A DNA stretch of 39,151 nt from contig JALOQF010000078.1 of NCBI GenBank assembly GCA_025459425.1, positions 1 through 39,151 of the forward strand, read 5' to 3'. Shown here piece after piece: positions 1 through 9,070 of the stretch. Source of the DNA: Myxococcaceae bacterium. Lineage in GTDB: Bacteria > Myxococcota > Myxococcia > Myxococcales > Myxococcaceae. The translations under genes were made by a program, and so were the position numbers. Numbering within the stretch: position 1 is the first letter of the stretch; every line of letters begins with the position of its first letter. Below the pieces are notes generated by a model. It made no database searches, was not told the origin of the DNA, and saw only the letters and a program-made list of their open reading frames with translations.

Positions 1-812
1 ATCGGCACCCCGAAGCGCTGGGCCGAGCCGATGGCCACGTCGGCGCCCAGCTCGCCCGGCGGCGTCAAGAGGCAGAGCGCCAGCAGATCGCTCGCCATCA
101 CCACCATCGCGCCGTGCGCCTTCGCCTTCGCGACGAAGGGCCGGTAGTCGACGATGGCGCCGTCGGTGGCCGGGTACTGCACCAGCACCGCGAAGCACTT
201 CCTCGAGAAGTCGTAGCTCGCGTGGTCGCCGACGATCACCTCGATGCCGAGCGGCTTCGCGCGGGTCTTCACCACCTCGATCGTCTGCGGGTGGCAGCGC
301 GCCGAGACGAACATCGCCTTCGCGTCGGCGTCCTTCGCCAGCGAGTGCGTCAGGTGCATCGCCTCGGCGGCCGCGGTGCCCTCGTCGAGCAGCGACGCGT
401 TCGAGATGGGCAGGCCCGTCAGGTCGGCCACCATCGTCTGGTAGTTGAGCAGCGCCTCGAGGCGGCCCTGCGCGATCTCGGCCTGGTACGGCGTGTACGC
501 GGTGTACCAGCCCGGGTTGAGGAGGATGTTGCGGAGGATGACGCCCGGCGTGAGCGTGCCGAAGTAGCCCTGGCCCTGGAACGAGGTGAACACCTGGTTC
601 TTCGCGGCGATCGTCTTGAGCTCGGCGAGCAGCTCGGCCTCGCCCTTCGCGGCCGGCAGGCTCATCGGCTTCTTGAGCCGAATCGCCTTCGGCACCGTCT
701 GGTCGATGAGCGCGTCGAGGGACGGCGCTTTGATGGCGGCGAGCATCTCTTCGATGTCGCGGGACGACGGACCAACGTGACGGCGGGCGAAGGTGTCGAG
801 CGGCTGGAGCAT
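1..812 (-). CDS. gcvP: Glycine dehydrogenase (decarboxylating), P-protein, 5' part
   Basis: Partial gene: 270 codons run from an ATG at 812 off the left edge. P-protein is the PLP enzyme of the glycine cleavage system; it decarboxylates glycine and passes the aminomethyl group to lipoyl-GcvH. The N-terminus reads [19 protein letters not shown], the typical start of single-chain GcvP. It is followed by the family signatures [38 protein letters not shown] and [15 protein letters not shown]. The translation stops just before the conserved substrate loop, so the PLP lysine is outside the window. No clear Shine-Dalgarno precedes the ATG; TGTATCTC ends 8 bases upstream, which could fit a short or leaderless transcript. 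The gene diverges from the surface-protein gene at 1051. The family call is firm; only a one-chain versus two-chain enzyme is left open, and the sequence favours one chain. Confidence 0.95.
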   Translation of the reverse strand, partial: MLQPLDTFARRHVGPSSRDIEEMLAAIKAPSLDALIDQTVPKAIRLKKPMSLPAAKGEAELLAELKTIAAKNQVFTSFQGQGYFGTLTPGVILRNILLNPGWYTAYTPYQAEIAQGRLEALLNYQTMVADLTGLPISNASLLDEGTAAAEAMHLTHSLAKDADAKAMFVSARCHPQTIEVVKTRAKPLGIEVIVGDHASYDFSRKCFAVLVQYPATDGAIVDYRPFVAKAKAHGAMVVMASDLLALCLLTPPGELGADVAIGSAQRFGVP

Positions 813-1050
813 GGGGCGGCGAGATACAGAAAGACCCCGTCACTTCGCAATGGATTGCACCTCGCCCGATGGGCGCGCCTCATGGCTCCGAGGAGCCCAC
901 CCCCTGTTGCCCCGCGCCCCCGTCGAGCCGCCGCTTTTCTCACGTGGTGAGAGGCGACACGCCGACGTTTCAGGCTGGGGTCGCGGTCACTTGACCGTGG
1001 GGCCTCCCGTGGCGTAGCGGCGCCCGCGTCGTCGCCCGGGGACACCGATC
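813..1050. promoter_or_regulatory. Divergent intergenic region with three inverted repeats
   Basis: This 238-base region separates gcvP (-) from the giant adhesin gene (+) and must hold both promoters. I see three short perfect inverted repeats: GCAAT-GG-ATTGC at 847-858, GGCTCC-GA-GGAGCC at 884-897, and TCTCAC-GTG-GTGAGA at 938-952. They differ in sequence, so they are not copies of one operator. I see no convincing glycine riboswitch core on the gcvP side and no strong -35/-10 pair. GGGGA at 1038-1042 is a plausible ribosome binding site for the ATG at 1051. Confidence 0.4.
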
Positions 1051-4000
1051 ATGCGCCAGTCGATTCTTGCAGCCGTGCTGTTGGGCCTGTCGTCCACCGC
1101 CGTCGCACAGGTGACGATCAACCCATCGGGCGGCACCGGGCCGGGGACGGGCGTTCGGGTGCACGTCGGGCCGACCGGCCAGGTGCAGGTGATTCGCAAC
1201 GGCACCGGGCAGTTCTACTCGCAGACGGCCACGCCCGGCGCCACCACGAACCCGGGCGTGCTCACGGGCCTGTCGAACGGCGTGTACCTGGCGATCGGCA
1301 CCACCAACGTCTTCGGGCCGCTCCACTTCGCGGCCGCGCCGGTGCTGGGCGTCACCGCGGCCGAGTTCACCCCGGTGAGCAACACGGTGACGCCGCAGCC
1401 CAACGGGAGCGGCTCGGCCACCACCGTGCTGCGCGCGACGGTGGGCGGGCGGAACTACGATCTCTCGGTTCGATACGACTACACGTTCCCGAACGACTTC
1501 GTGTCGGTCACGCACACGCTGACGATCCCCGCGGGGAACACGGTGCCGGTTCGGCTGTACCACGCGCTCGACGCGTACCTGGGCGGTGACGACTTCGGGC
1601 CCAGCTTCTACGTCCAGGGCCCACCCACGGTGGTCGGCGGCTTCCGCCAGGCCTCGAACGTCGTGCTGGCGTGGCGCTACCGCGGCGGCCTGCCGTGGAC
1701 CGGGTACTACGGCGGCTTCTACGAGTGCATGTTCCGCGACGCGCTGTGCCCGATGGGCTCGGGCGGCGGCAACAACGTCTTCGGCGCGCTGACCTTCAAC
1801 AACTGGGTCGACTCGACGGTGAAGGACAACGGCTTCGCCATCATGTGGAACTTCGGCGCCACGCCCGGCACGCAGGTGGTGTCGAACGATCTGACGTTCT
1901 TCTCGTACCAGCCGACGCTCTCGAAGGCCTTCGGCACCACCGCGATCCAGGCGGGCTCGACCACCACCCTCACCTTCACCATCGACAACGTCCCCGGCGC
2001 TCCGGCGCAGGGCAACCTCGGCTTCCAGGACACCCTGCCGGCCAACCTGCTGCTGGCGAACTCGACGTTCACCAACACCTGCGGCGGCACGGTGACGCTC
2101 AACACGAGCGCGAGCCCGAACACCATTCGGCTGCAGAGCGGCGCGCTGGCGCCCACGGTGCAGCGCTGCACGGTGGTGGTGAACGTGACGTCGTCGGTCG
2201 CCGGCGCGTACACGAACGGCCGCACCAACATCTCGAACCTGTCGGTGGTCGAGAACCAGGTGAGCGATCAGATCCTCTCGGTGGTGCAGAGCGCGCCCAT
2301 CGTCACCCTCAACGCGCCGGGCATCATCAACCTGCAGAACGCCACCGCGTACCCCGTCTCGGGCACCTGTCAGACGATCGCCGGCAACGTCACCGTCACG
2401 GTCGGCAGCGTCATCACCTCGGTGCCCTGCTCGAGCGGCACCTTCTCGGCCAGCCCGAACGTCGCGGGCCTTCCGGACTCGGCCTCGGTCACCGTGAGCG
2501 CAGCGCAGACGAACGCCGCAGGCACCGGCACCACCTCGCGCCCCACCTCGAAGGACACCATCGCGCCCGCCGCGCCGGCCTTCACCTCGCCCGCCGACGC
2601 GGCCTTCGTCGGCACCACCACGCCCACCGTCTCGGGCACCGCCGAGCCGGGCACCACCGTGCGCGTCATCGTCGGCGGCGTCACGGTGTGTACGGCGCTG
2701 GCCCAGGGCAACGGCGTGTGGACCTGCACCACCACGGCCTTGAGCGACGGCGCCCGCACGCTCACCACGACGGCCACCGATCCGGCGGGGAACACGTCGC
2801 CCGTCTCGCCGCCGCGCACCGTCACCATCGACACCACGCCGCCCGCCGCCCCCGTCATCAACAGCCCGGCGCAGAGCGCGGTGGTGGGGCCCAACCCTTC
2901 CATCTCGGGCACCGCCGAGCCCTTCGCGCAGGTCACCGTCACCGAGGGCGCCGGCACGGTGTGCACGGTCTCGGCCAACAACCTCGGCCAGTGGAGCTGC
3001 CCCACCACCTTCGGGCCCTCGATGCGCACCCTCTCGGCGACCCAGCGCGATCAGGCGAACAACGCAGGCCCCGCGGCGCCGAACCGCACCTTCACCATCG
3101 CCAACGTGCCGACCGTGACGCTCAACGCCCCCGCCGCCATCACCCGCGCCAACGTCTCGGCCTACACGCTGACGGGCGCGTGCACGACGGCGGCCGGCAC
3201 CGTCACCGTGCGGGTCGGCGCATTGGCGACGATGCCGCCGTGCACCGGCGGAGCGTTCTCGACGACCCTCGACGTGTCGAGCCTCGCCGACGGGCCGGCC
3301 ATCTCGGTGAGCGCGGCGCAGACGAACGTCACCGGAACCGGCACCGACACCCGCACCGCGCTCAAGGACACCGTCGCGCCGCCGGCGCCCGCCATCTCCA
3401 CGCCTTCCGAGGCGGCGGTCGTCAACACCTCGACGCCGATGATCTCGGGCACGGGTGAAGCGGGCGCGACCCTCACCGTGCGCCGGGGCGCCACCGTCGT
3501 GTGCACCGTCACCGTGCCCGGCAACGGGACGTGGAGCTGCGTCGCCGCGACGATCCCCGATGGGCCCGTCAGCGTCACCGCGACGGCCACCGACGCCGTC
3601 GGGAACGCCTCGGCCTCTTCACCCGCGCGCACCTTCACCGTCGACACGGCGGCGCCGAACCCGCCCGCCATCACCAACCCGGCCCAGGGCGCGACCGTCG
3701 GTCTCAACCCGACGCTGGCCGGCACCGCCGAGCCCGACGCCACGGTGTCGGTGACGGAAGGCACGCTGCTCGTCTGCAGCGTCACCGCGAACGCCACCGG
3801 CCAGTGGAGCTGCCCCACCACCTACCAGCCGGGCATGCGCTCGATCACCGCGACGCAGCGTGACACCGGCGGCAACCTCTCGGCGCCGTCGCCCGCGCGC
3901 ACCTTCACCGTCGCGCCGGTGCCGACGGTGACGCTCGACCCGCCCGGGCCCATCAACGGCGTCAACGCCTCGAGCTACGCCGTCTCGGGCCAATGCACGA

Positions 4001-5688
4001 CGACCGCGGGCCAGGTGTCGATCACCGTGGGCGGCGTGAGCGGCTCCGCCACCTGCACGGGCGGCGCGTTCTCGACGAACGTGGTGGTGGTGTCGATCGC
4101 CGACTCGGCGTCGGTGCCCGTGGTGGCCGCGCAGACGAACCCTTCGGGCACGGGGAACGACACCCGCAGCACCACGAAGGACACGGTCGCGCCGTCGGCG
4201 CCGACCTTCTCGAGGCCGATGGAAGGCGCCGTGCTCTCGGACGCGTCGCCGACCCTCACCGGCACGGCCGAGCCCGGGAGCACCGTGCGCGTGACGCGGG
4301 CCGGCATGCCGCTGTGCACGACGGTCACGCCCGCGTCGGGCACCTGGAGCTGCGTCGCGCCGATGCTCGGCGACGGGCAGATCATCGTCACGGCCACCTC
4401 GACCGACCCATCGGGCAACGTGTCGACCGCGTCGATGCCGCGCACGTTCATCGTCGACACCATGCCTCCGCCGGCGCCGACGTTGAGCACCCCGGCCGAG
4501 GGCGCCCGCGTCGGCCTCTCGCCGATGATCTCGGGCACCGCCGAGCCGAACGCGGTCGTCACCGTGACCGAGGGCGGCGCGCTCGTGTGCCAGACGACCG
4601 CCACCATGACGGGCGCCTTCAGCTGCCCCACCACGCTGGGCGTGGGCGCGCACGTCATCACCGCGCGCCAGACCGACACCGCCGGCAACCAGGGCCCCGC
4701 GTCGGCCCCGCGCTCCTTCACCGTCGAGAACGTGCCCACCGTCATTCTCGGGCAGCTGCAGGTCATCAACCTCGCGCGGGCGATGCAGTACGAGGTGCTC
4801 GGCTTCTGCACCACGGGCGCCGGGCCCGTGAGCGTGGCAGTCGGCACCGTCACCGGCATGGCCACCTGCGTGATGGGCCAGTTCTCCACGCGCCTCGACG
4901 TGCGCTCGGTTCCCGACGGCGCGATGGTGCAGGTGACCGCGAGTCAGACGACCGCTGGCGGCACGGGCCGCGATCAGCGCACGGTGCTCAAGGACACGGT
5001 GCCGCCGCCCGCGCCGACCTTCACCACGCCCGCGAGCGAGGTGACGACCTTCACCGTCGATCGGCCCGTGCTCGCCGGCACCGCGGAGCCGAACGCCACC
5101 GTCACCGTCTTCATCAACGGCCAGCTCGCCGGCACGGTGACGGCCGACGCGACGGGCGCCTGGAGCTTCACGCCGCCCACTCCGCTCGCCGACGCGCGCT
5201 ACACCGTCAAGGCCAGCGCGACCGACGCGGCCGGCAACACCGGGCCCGACTCGGTCATCGTGCCGTTCTCGGTCGACTCCACCCGGCCCAACCCGCCGGT
5301 CATCCTCACGCCCGAGAAGGACAAGTCGTACGACGTCGATCGCCCGCTCGAGATCACCGGCACCTCGGAGCCCGGCGCCCGGGTGACGATCTTCCTCGAC
5401 GGCCGGCCCACGTTCTTCGTGGTGGCCGACGCGCAGGGCCGCTTCTCGGCCACGGTGCCGGCGAACGTGCTGTCAGAGGGCTCGCACCTGGTCGCCGCCG
5501 AGGCGCTCGACGCCGCGGGCAACCAGAGCGTCCGCTCGGCCGACGTGCCGTTCTTCATGCGCATTCCGACGTGGACCTACGCCGGCCAGGGCCTGGTCAG
5601 CTGCGCGTCGGTCTCGCTTCCTGGCGGGGTGGCGCCGCTGGCGCTCGCGCTGCTCGCCCTCGTCTCCCGCCGCCGCCGCACCCGCTGA
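1051..5688 (+). CDS. Giant secreted adhesin-like protein with Ig-like repeats and MYXO-CTERM-like tail
   Basis: 1545 aa. A signal peptide (MRQSILAAVLLGLSSTAVAQ, cleavage after residue 20) shows export. Residues 21-288 form a domain I do not recognise. Residues 290-413 resemble the DUF11/DUF7933-like repeat, with LSKAF, FQDTLPANLLLA and a Cys pair. From residue 415 the protein is four copies of a 271-residue unit starting at residues 415, 686, 957 and 1228. Each holds three Ig-like beta modules with SGTAEP motifs and linkers such as KDTVAPPAPA; most modules carry a Cys pair, but the last copy's final two do not. The C-terminus is Cys1518, a hydrophobic segment and RRRRTR, the layout of MYXO-CTERM sorting tails, which suggests surface anchoring. 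The ompA-like gene follows after 9 bases, so the two are probably one operon. The adhesin role is inferred from architecture only. Confidence 0.8.
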   Translation: MRQSILAAVLLGLSSTAVAQVTINPSGGTGPGTGVRVHVGPTGQVQVIRNGTGQFYSQTATPGATTNPGVLTGLSNGVYLAIGTTNVFGPLHFAAAPVLGVTAAEFTPVSNTVTPQPNGSGSATTVLRATVGGRNYDLSVRYDYTFPNDFVSVTHTLTIPAGNTVPVRLYHALDAYLGGDDFGPSFYVQGPPTVVGGFRQASNVVLAWRYRGGLPWTGYYGGFYECMFRDALCPMGSGGGNNVFGALTFNNWVDSTVKDNGFAIMWNFGATPGTQVVSNDLTFFSYQPTLSKAFGTTAIQAGSTTTLTFTIDNVPGAPAQGNLGFQDTLPANLLLANSTFTNTCGGTVTLNTSASPNTIRLQSGALAPTVQRCTVVVNVTSSVAGAYTNGRTNISNLSVVENQVSDQILSVVQSAPIVTLNAPGIINLQNATAYPVSGTCQTIAGNVTVTVGSVITSVPCSSGTFSASPNVAGLPDSASVTVSAAQTNAAGTGTTSRPTSKDTIAPAAPAFTSPADAAFVGTTTPTVSGTAEPGTTVRVIVGGVTVCTALAQGNGVWTCTTTALSDGARTLTTTATDPAGNTSPVSPPRTVTIDTTPPAAPVINSPAQSAVVGPNPSISGTAEPFAQVTVTEGAGTVCTVSANNLGQWSCPTTFGPSMRTLSATQRDQANNAGPAAPNRTFTIANVPTVTLNAPAAITRANVSAYTLTGACTTAAGTVTVRVGALATMPPCTGGAFSTTLDVSSLADGPAISVSAAQTNVTGTGTDTRTALKDTVAPPAPAISTPSEAAVVNTSTPMISGTGEAGATLTVRRGATVVCTVTVPGNGTWSCVAATIPDGPVSVTATATDAVGNASASSPARTFTVDTAAPNPPAITNPAQGATVGLNPTLAGTAEPDATVSVTEGTLLVCSVTANATGQWSCPTTYQPGMRSITATQRDTGGNLSAPSPARTFTVAPVPTVTLDPPGPINGVNASSYAVSGQCTTTAGQVSITVGGVSGSATCTGGAFSTNVVVVSIADSASVPVVAAQTNPSGTGNDTRSTTKDTVAPSAPTFSRPMEGAVLSDASPTLTGTAEPGSTVRVTRAGMPLCTTVTPASGTWSCVAPMLGDGQIIVTATSTDPSGNVSTASMPRTFIVDTMPPPAPTLSTPAEGARVGLSPMISGTAEPNAVVTVTEGGALVCQTTATMTGAFSCPTTLGVGAHVITARQTDTAGNQGPASAPRSFTVENVPTVILGQLQVINLARAMQYEVLGFCTTGAGPVSVAVGTVTGMATCVMGQFSTRLDVRSVPDGAMVQVTASQTTAGGTGRDQRTVLKDTVPPPAPTFTTPASEVTTFTVDRPVLAGTAEPNATVTVFINGQLAGTVTADATGAWSFTPPTPLADARYTVKASATDAAGNTGPDSVIVPFSVDSTRPNPPVILTPEKDKSYDVDRPLEITGTSEPGARVTIFLDGRPTFFVVADAQGRFSATVPANVLSEGSHLVAAEALDAAGNQSVRSADVPFFMRIPTWTYAGQGLVSCASVSLPGGVAPLALALLALVSRRRRTR
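2293..5544 (+). repeat. Four tandem copies of an 813-bp coding repeat
   Basis: Units start at 2293, 3106, 3919 and 4732, marked by the recurring codons for (V/A)P(T/I)V. The spacing is exactly 813 bases (271 codons) each time. Each unit encodes three Ig-like modules. Copies 1-3 are most alike; copy 4 keeps the first module but its last two lack cysteines and are more divergent. The copies are clearly similar but not identical at nucleotide level, so this is an old amplification under selection for length rather than a recent duplication. The end coordinate is the nominal end of unit 4. Confidence 0.85.
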
Positions 5689-5697
5689 AGGTCCTCC

Positions 5698-7524
5698 ATG
5701 AACCGGCTTCTCCTCGCAGGCCTCCTCGTCGCGGTCCCGGCGCTCGCCCAGGACCCCACGCCGCTGCCGACGTTCTCGCTCACCCGCTTCTCGCTCAACG
5801 ACGCGCCGCTCGGCGGGCTGGGCGCGGCCACCGGCGACGTGCTGCCGCACAAGAAGTTCCGCGCGTGGGGCGCCTTTCACTACGAGAACAACCCGCTGGT
5901 GCTCTTCCGCGACGGGCAGCGGCAGGGCTCGCTCGTGCAGAACCGCCTCAACCTGCACCTGGGGCTCGGCTACGGCATCACCTCGTGGCTCACGGCGACG
6001 GTGGAAGTGCCGCTGGTGCTGTACCAGGGCGGAGACGACTTGAGCGCCATCGCCCGGGTCCGCTCGCCCGATCAGTTCGGCCTCGCCTCGCCGCGCCTCT
6101 CGCTGCGCCTCGGCATTCTGTCCCAGCGGAAGGGTGGGCTGCTCGCCGACGCGCCCGTCGATCTCGCGCTGCAGCTCGGCACCGCGTTCCCCTTCGGCGT
6201 GGGCAACGCGCTCGCGGTCGAGTCGGGGTGGAACGTCTTCCCCCAGCTGTCGGCCGGCCGTGACTTCGGCCCGGTGCGCTTCGGCGGCGAGGTGGTGGGC
6301 CTGGTGCGCCCGACGCCCGTGAACCTGTCGAGCGCGACGGCGATTCGGGACCAGATCGGCAGCCAGCTCGGCCTCCGCGCGCTGCTCTCGAGCACCGGCG
6401 ACGGCGTGCGCTTCGAGGGCTCGTTCCACACCCTCGTCCCGCTGGGCGGGGGCACGACGCCGGCCGGCTTCGAGCTGCTCGGCGGCGCCCGCGTGCCGAT
6501 CGGCCCCATCGAGCTCTTCCTGCTCGCGGGCCCCGGCTTCGGCAGCCTGCCCGGCACGCCCACCGTGCGCGTGCTCGGCGGCCTGGGCATTCGCCCCGAC
6601 GACAACGACCCCTGCTCGCAGGGCCGCAAGCACACGCCCGCCCAGTGTCCTGACCTCGACGACGACGGCGACGGCATCGTCAACCGGCTCGATCAGTGTC
6701 CGCTCGAGGCCGAAGACGTCGACGGCTACCAGGACTCCGACGGCTGCCCCGACCCCGACAACGACGGCGACGGCGTGCTGGACCGCGACGACCGCTGCCC
6801 GATGAAGAAGGGCCCGCTCGAGAACAAGGGCTGCCCGGTGGTGAAGGTGGCCGAGAAGGACACCGACGGCGATGGCGTGCTCGATTCGAAGGACGACTGC
6901 CCGACCGAGCCGGGGCCGGCCGAGAACAAGGGCTGCCCGACGAAGGACAGGGACGGCGACGGCGTGCTCGACCCCGACGACGCCTGCCCCGACGAGGCCG
7001 GCCCGAAGGAGAACAAGGGCTGCCCCGTGAAGGACAAGGACGGCGACGGCGTCGAGGACAAGTTCGACAACTGCCCCGAGGTGAAGGGCCCCGCGTCGAA
7101 CCAGGGCTGCCCCGAGAAGGAGCGTCAGCTCGTCATCATCACCAGCGAGAAGCTCATCATCAAAGAGAAGGTGTTCTTCGCCACCGCCAAGGCGACGATC
7201 CTGCCGCGCTCGTTCCCGCTGCTGAACAACGTCGCGAAGGTGCTGCGCGAACACCCCGAGATCCAGCTCGTGCGCGTCGAGGGCCACACCGACTCGCAGG
7301 GCGGCCGCGACTACAACGTCAGCCTCTCGCAGCGGCGCGCGAACTCGGTGAAGGACTACCTCATTCACCAGGGCGTCGAGGGCACGCGGCTCCAGGCCAA
7401 GGGCTTCGGGCCCGACCGCCCGGCCGACACGAACAAGACGGACGCCGGGCGCTCGAACAACCGGCGCGTCGAGTTCGTGATTCGTGGCACCGGCGCCGCG
7501 GCTGACGACGCGGGCGGCGAGTGA
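5698..7524 (+). CDS. OmpA-family outer-membrane protein with TSP3 calcium-binding repeats
   Basis: 608 aa with a signal peptide (MNRLLLAGLLVAVPALAQ). Residues ~20-315 look like an outer-membrane beta-barrel, with alternating hydrophobic strands and many Tyr, Leu and Gly. Residues ~318-476 are thrombospondin type 3 repeats of the form DxDGDGVxDxxDxCP, with spacers such as GPxENKGCP; these normally bind calcium and form a stiff periplasmic or surface stalk. Residues ~490-598 are an OmpA/MotB peptidoglycan-binding domain, with VRVEGHTDSQG, LSQRRANSVKDYL and NRRVEFVI. The family thus links the outer membrane to the cell wall. The gene starts 9 bases after the adhesin stop; GAAGGTCC just upstream of the ATG is a weak ribosome site. 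Presentation or anchoring of the adhesin is a plausible role, but this is inference. Confidence 0.88.
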   Translation: MNRLLLAGLLVAVPALAQDPTPLPTFSLTRFSLNDAPLGGLGAATGDVLPHKKFRAWGAFHYENNPLVLFRDGQRQGSLVQNRLNLHLGLGYGITSWLTATVEVPLVLYQGGDDLSAIARVRSPDQFGLASPRLSLRLGILSQRKGGLLADAPVDLALQLGTAFPFGVGNALAVESGWNVFPQLSAGRDFGPVRFGGEVVGLVRPTPVNLSSATAIRDQIGSQLGLRALLSSTGDGVRFEGSFHTLVPLGGGTTPAGFELLGGARVPIGPIELFLLAGPGFGSLPGTPTVRVLGGLGIRPDDNDPCSQGRKHTPAQCPDLDDDGDGIVNRLDQCPLEAEDVDGYQDSDGCPDPDNDGDGVLDRDDRCPMKKGPLENKGCPVVKVAEKDTDGDGVLDSKDDCPTEPGPAENKGCPTKDRDGDGVLDPDDACPDEAGPKENKGCPVKDKDGDGVEDKFDNCPEVKGPASNQGCPEKERQLVIITSEKLIIKEKVFFATAKATILPRSFPLLNNVAKVLREHPEIQLVRVEGHTDSQGGRDYNVSLSQRRANSVKDYLIHQGVEGTRLQAKGFGPDRPADTNKTDAGRSNNRRVEFVIRGTGAAADDAGGE

Positions 7525-7574
7525 GCCGGCGCGGCGCGGGAGCGTGAGTCTCGTCGTGGAGTGGTCAGCGCGGC

Positions 7575-7583
7575 TGGTAGGCT
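7575..7583 (+). promoter_or_regulatory. Extended -10 promoter element (TGGTAGGCT)
   Basis: TGGTAGGCT lies with 10 bases between it and the ATG at 7594, and no Shine-Dalgarno intervenes. It has the form of an extended -10 box (TG-n-TAnnnT) serving a transcript with almost no leader. Near-identical boxes precede the gene at 24456, the tRNA at 16645 and the His-rich gene at 20892. Confidence 0.45.
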
Positions 7584-7593
7584 CTCGGGCCTC

Positions 7594-9018
7594 ATGACGC
7601 CTCGCCGGCCGCGCAACGCTCCAGAGCCCGTTCTCACCAGTGACATCGTCGTCGACCGGAGCGCGGCCCCCACCGGCGAGCACCCGCAGGCCCTCGTCGA
7701 CCGTCGCCCCAACCCGTTCAACCTCGAGAACCCCAGGCTGCTCGACATCGCCCCCGCCGAGCCGAAGTCCATCGAGGACACGGGGCTCCGCATCAGCCTG
7801 CTGTCGGACATCGCCCTGCGCTTCCTCTACTACCAGGGCACCGTCACCGGCGGCGCCGTCGCCGAAGAGCTGCGCCTGCCGTGGACCGGCGTCGTCGAGC
7901 ACGTCATCGACTTCCTCGCCCAGGAGAAGCTCGTCGACCTGCGCGGTGGCAAGGGCTTCGGCCGCGTGTCGGTCGACTTCCTCCTCACCGAGAAGGGCCG
8001 CGAGTACGCCCGCGACGCGCTCGAGCGCACCACCTACATCGGCCCGGCGCCCGTCCCCATCGAGCAGTACAACCAGCTCATTCAGCAGCAGACCCGCGAG
8101 CTGCCCATCGTCACGCGCAAGCAGCTCGAGCTCGCCCTCGCCCACCTCGTCGTTCCCCCCGGCATCGTCGACAAGCTCGGCCCCGCCGTGAACTCGGGCC
8201 GCTCCCTCTTCCTCTACGGCCCGCCCGGCAACGGCAAGACGTCGCTCGCCGAGGCCGTCAGCGCGATGTTCGGCGGCGAAGCCTTCATTCCCGCCTGCCT
8301 CGAGATCGATGGGCAGATCGTCAAGGTGTTCGACCGCCTCGTGCACCACCCCGTCGCCCTCGAGCTCGGCCGCGACAAGGACGGCCGCCGCCTCAAGTTC
8401 GAGATGGATCACCGCTGGCAGGTCTGCCGACGGCCCTCCGTCATCGTCGGCGGAGAGCTCACCCTCGAGACCCTCGACCTCATCTATTCCGAGACCGCGC
8501 GGTTCTACGAGGCGCCGTTCCAGGTGAAGGCCAACGGCGGCATGCTCCTCATCGACGACTTCGGCCGACAGAAGGTGCACCCCACCGATCTGCTCAACCG
8601 GTGGATCGTCCCCCTCGAGAAGCGCGTCGACTTCCTCACCCTCCACACCGGCAAGAAGTTCGAGATTCCGTTCGATCAGCTCGTGGTGTTCTCGACCAAC
8701 CTCGACCCGAAGGAGCTCGTCGACGAGGCCTTCCTGCGGCGCATCAAGTACAAGATCGAGGTCGGCAACCCCGACGAGGCCCAGTACCGCGCCATCTTCC
8801 GGCGGGTGTGCGAGGCGTCAGGCGTGCCGTACGTCGAGCAGGCCGTCAGCTTCCTCTTCGACCACGTCTACAAGCCGCGGAACCTCGACCTGCGCAGCTG
8901 CCATCCTCGCGATCTCGTTCAGCTCGTGCGCGACGCGGCCCGGTACCGTGGCGTCGCGCCGGCCCTGTCTCGCGAGCTGCTCGAGCAGGCCGTTCAGGTC
9001 TTCCTCGTCGACGTCTGA
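7594..9018 (+). CDS. AAA+ ATPase with N-terminal winged-helix-like domain
   Basis: 475 aa from the ATG at 7594; an in-frame GTG at 7561 would add 11 residues but overlaps the extended -10 box at 7575-7583. Residues ~50-130 look like a winged-helix fold (segments such as GTVTGGAVAEELRLPW and FLLTEKGREYARDAL). The ATPase domain follows. Walker A is GPPGNGKTS, Walker B is MLLIDDFG (Asp-Asp rather than Asp-Glu), sensor 1 is VVFSTNLDP, and the likely arginine finger region is FLRRIKYKIEV. A C-terminal helical lid ends the protein. The family is an AAA+ ATPase of unknown target, loosely like MoxR or other single-ring chaperones; I do not recognise a specific name. The GNAT gene follows on the same strand. 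Confidence 0.8.
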   Translation: MTPRRPRNAPEPVLTSDIVVDRSAAPTGEHPQALVDRRPNPFNLENPRLLDIAPAEPKSIEDTGLRISLLSDIALRFLYYQGTVTGGAVAEELRLPWTGVVEHVIDFLAQEKLVDLRGGKGFGRVSVDFLLTEKGREYARDALERTTYIGPAPVPIEQYNQLIQQQTRELPIVTRKQLELALAHLVVPPGIVDKLGPAVNSGRSLFLYGPPGNGKTSLAEAVSAMFGGEAFIPACLEIDGQIVKVFDRLVHHPVALELGRDKDGRRLKFEMDHRWQVCRRPSVIVGGELTLETLDLIYSETARFYEAPFQVKANGGMLLIDDFGRQKVHPTDLLNRWIVPLEKRVDFLTLHTGKKFEIPFDQLVVFSTNLDPKELVDEAFLRRIKYKIEVGNPDEAQYRAIFRRVCEASGVPYVEQAVSFLFDHVYKPRNLDLRSCHPRDLVQLVRDAARYRGVAPALSRELLEQAVQVFLVDV

Positions 9019-9070
9019 CTGACCCGTGACCGGGGAAGGACCCGGGGGGTTTCTGGAAATCTTGTCGGGC

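Noticed and set aside
813..1050. Glycine riboswitch upstream of gcvP
   Set aside because: I looked for the conserved core on the minus strand and saw no paired aptamer pattern; only unrelated short palindromes are present.
2293..5544. CRISPR-like or satellite repeat
   Set aside because: The 813-base period is coding throughout, with Ig-like modules and no spacers.
3993..6263. Plus-strand ORF of ~756 codons across the adhesin and OmpA genes
   Set aside because: It is a frame shadow: it crosses the junction of two real genes and is His/Arg-rich with no fold.
5473..8646. Long minus-strand ORF of ~1057 codons
   Set aside because: It runs antisense through the OmpA-like and AAA+ genes, is Arg/Val/Glu-rich and has no domain. 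High third-position GC removes stop codons from that frame.
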